Of a stretch of DNA of 64,000 nucleotides, positions 63,604-64,000 are shown piece by piece. The position numbers and the translations under genes were made by a program. The notes beneath the pieces are model-generated. The model was not told where the DNA came from and made no database searches. It worked only from the letters and a program-made list of their open reading frames with translations. Position 1 is the first letter of the stretch. Each line of letters begins with the position of its first letter. The stretch lies in NCBI GenBank assembly GCA_014642895.1, contig BMJD01000003.1:78491-142490 (forward strand), given 5' to 3'. This stretch comes from Lentibacillus populi. Lineage in GTDB: Bacteria; Bacillota; Bacilli; Bacillales; Amphibacillaceae.

Positions 63604-64000
63604 TTGTATCATTTAAATAACCAAATTGCCGTTGTAACAGGAGTGAGCCATGCACAAGGGATTGGCGCTGCTATTTGTAGGAAACTTGCTGAAAGTGGAG
63701 CAGATATCTTTTTTACATATTGGCAGGCGGAGTCCGAATGGCTTAAAGATTTTCAACAGGAAATAAAAATGAAAGGTGTACAGTGTGCCTGTAGTGAAAT
63801 CGATTTATCCAAGGATACCGCTTCAATTCGATTATTTGATCATGTTACAGAAGTGCTTGGTTTTCCCTCGATTTTAATCAATAATGCTGCACATTCGAAA
63901 AGAGACGGTTATAAAAAGCTTGATGCACAACTGCTTGATGACCATTATGCTGTAAACATGAGAGGAACACTTTTGCTTAGTGTTGAGTTTGCACGCCGCT
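63604..64000 (+). CDS. SDR oxidoreductase, truncated by window edge
   Basis: About 132 codons are visible from TTG 63604, with AAGGAAGTGG 4-6 bases upstream; the 3' part is outside the window. The Rossmann loop TGVSHAQGIGAAICRKLA has two extra residues relative to TGxxxGIG, a feature of one SDR subgroup annotated as FabG-like. ILINNAAHS is the NNAG motif. The catalytic Tyr is not reached. It is co-transcribed with the LacI gene, so it more likely acts on a sugar or polyol than on fatty acids. Confidence 0.8.
   Translation, partial: MYHLNNQIAVVTGVSHAQGIGAAICRKLAESGADIFFTYWQAESEWLKDFQQEIKMKGVQCACSEIDLSKDTASIRLFDHVTEVLGFPSILINNAAHSKRDGYKKLDAQLLDDHYAVNMRGTLLLSVEFARR

Overview
The window reads as chromosome of a low-to-middle GC, Gram-positive, spore-forming Bacillaceae, most like the halophilic or alkaliphilic genera near Virgibacillus, Lentibacillus and Oceanobacillus. 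The basis is AGGAGG-type ribosome sites, frequent TTG and GTG starts, sigma-A type promoters, a tagO/tagA/LCP wall-polymer set, MtlR with PTS domains, MdxEFG-type transport, DUF1659/DUF2922 small proteins and bacillopeptidase F plus a camelysin/TasA protein. The genus is inference.

Layout. 1-10.6 kb: cell-surface polysaccharide genes (PP-loop protein, pyruvyl transferase, two glycosyltransferases, a polymerase/ligase-like membrane protein, tagO, an LCP ligase, tagA). 10.7-12.1 kb: a small gene split by a 21-bp repeat array, then DUF1659 and DUF2922 genes. 12.3-17.7 kb: mannitol operon mtlA-mtlR-mtlF-mtlD. 17.8-19.3 kb: a roughly 1.04-kb tandem duplication carrying two copies of a type I toxin/antisense-RNA locus. 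19.3-28.4 kb: oxidoreductases, an AGE epimerase, the remains of an LXG/T7SS toxin module, a GH84 relic invaded by another 21-bp array, a frameshifted MFS pump and its TetR regulator. 28.8-34 kb: third toxin locus, an SNF2 helicase with a partner gene, a Uma2-type nuclease and an antitoxin relic. 34-44.5 kb: HAD phosphatase, P450 fragment, GH13 enzyme and a maltodextrin ABC/GH31/LacI operon. 44.6-54.3 kb: GntR-LacI hybrid regulator, second sugar ABC transporter, GH38 alpha-mannosidase, a secreted zinc-peptidase-like protein and a decayed copy of the LacI gene. 54.4-62.4 kb: RRNPP-type regulator facing a 1758-residue bacillopeptidase F-like protease and a camelysin/TasA protein. 62.5-64 kb: LacI regulator and a truncated SDR.

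How the parts work together. Three carbohydrate circuits are complete apart from shared components: mannitol (PTS import, phosphorylation, oxidation to fructose-6-P), maltodextrin (lipoprotein, two permeases, intracellular GH13 and GH31 enzymes; the ATPase must lie elsewhere) and a mannoside-type glycan (lipoprotein, permeases, GH38). Each has its own regulator, and for two of them palindromic operators are visible.

The most unusual material is non-coding: at least five 20-21 bp tandem arrays with different consensus sequences, two of them sitting in or against broken genes; three near-identical toxin/antisense loci plus a fourth relic; MITE-like elements; and many gene fragments. The best candidate for an undescribed protein system is the helicase plus YqhG-like partner pair at 29.7-32.7 kb.
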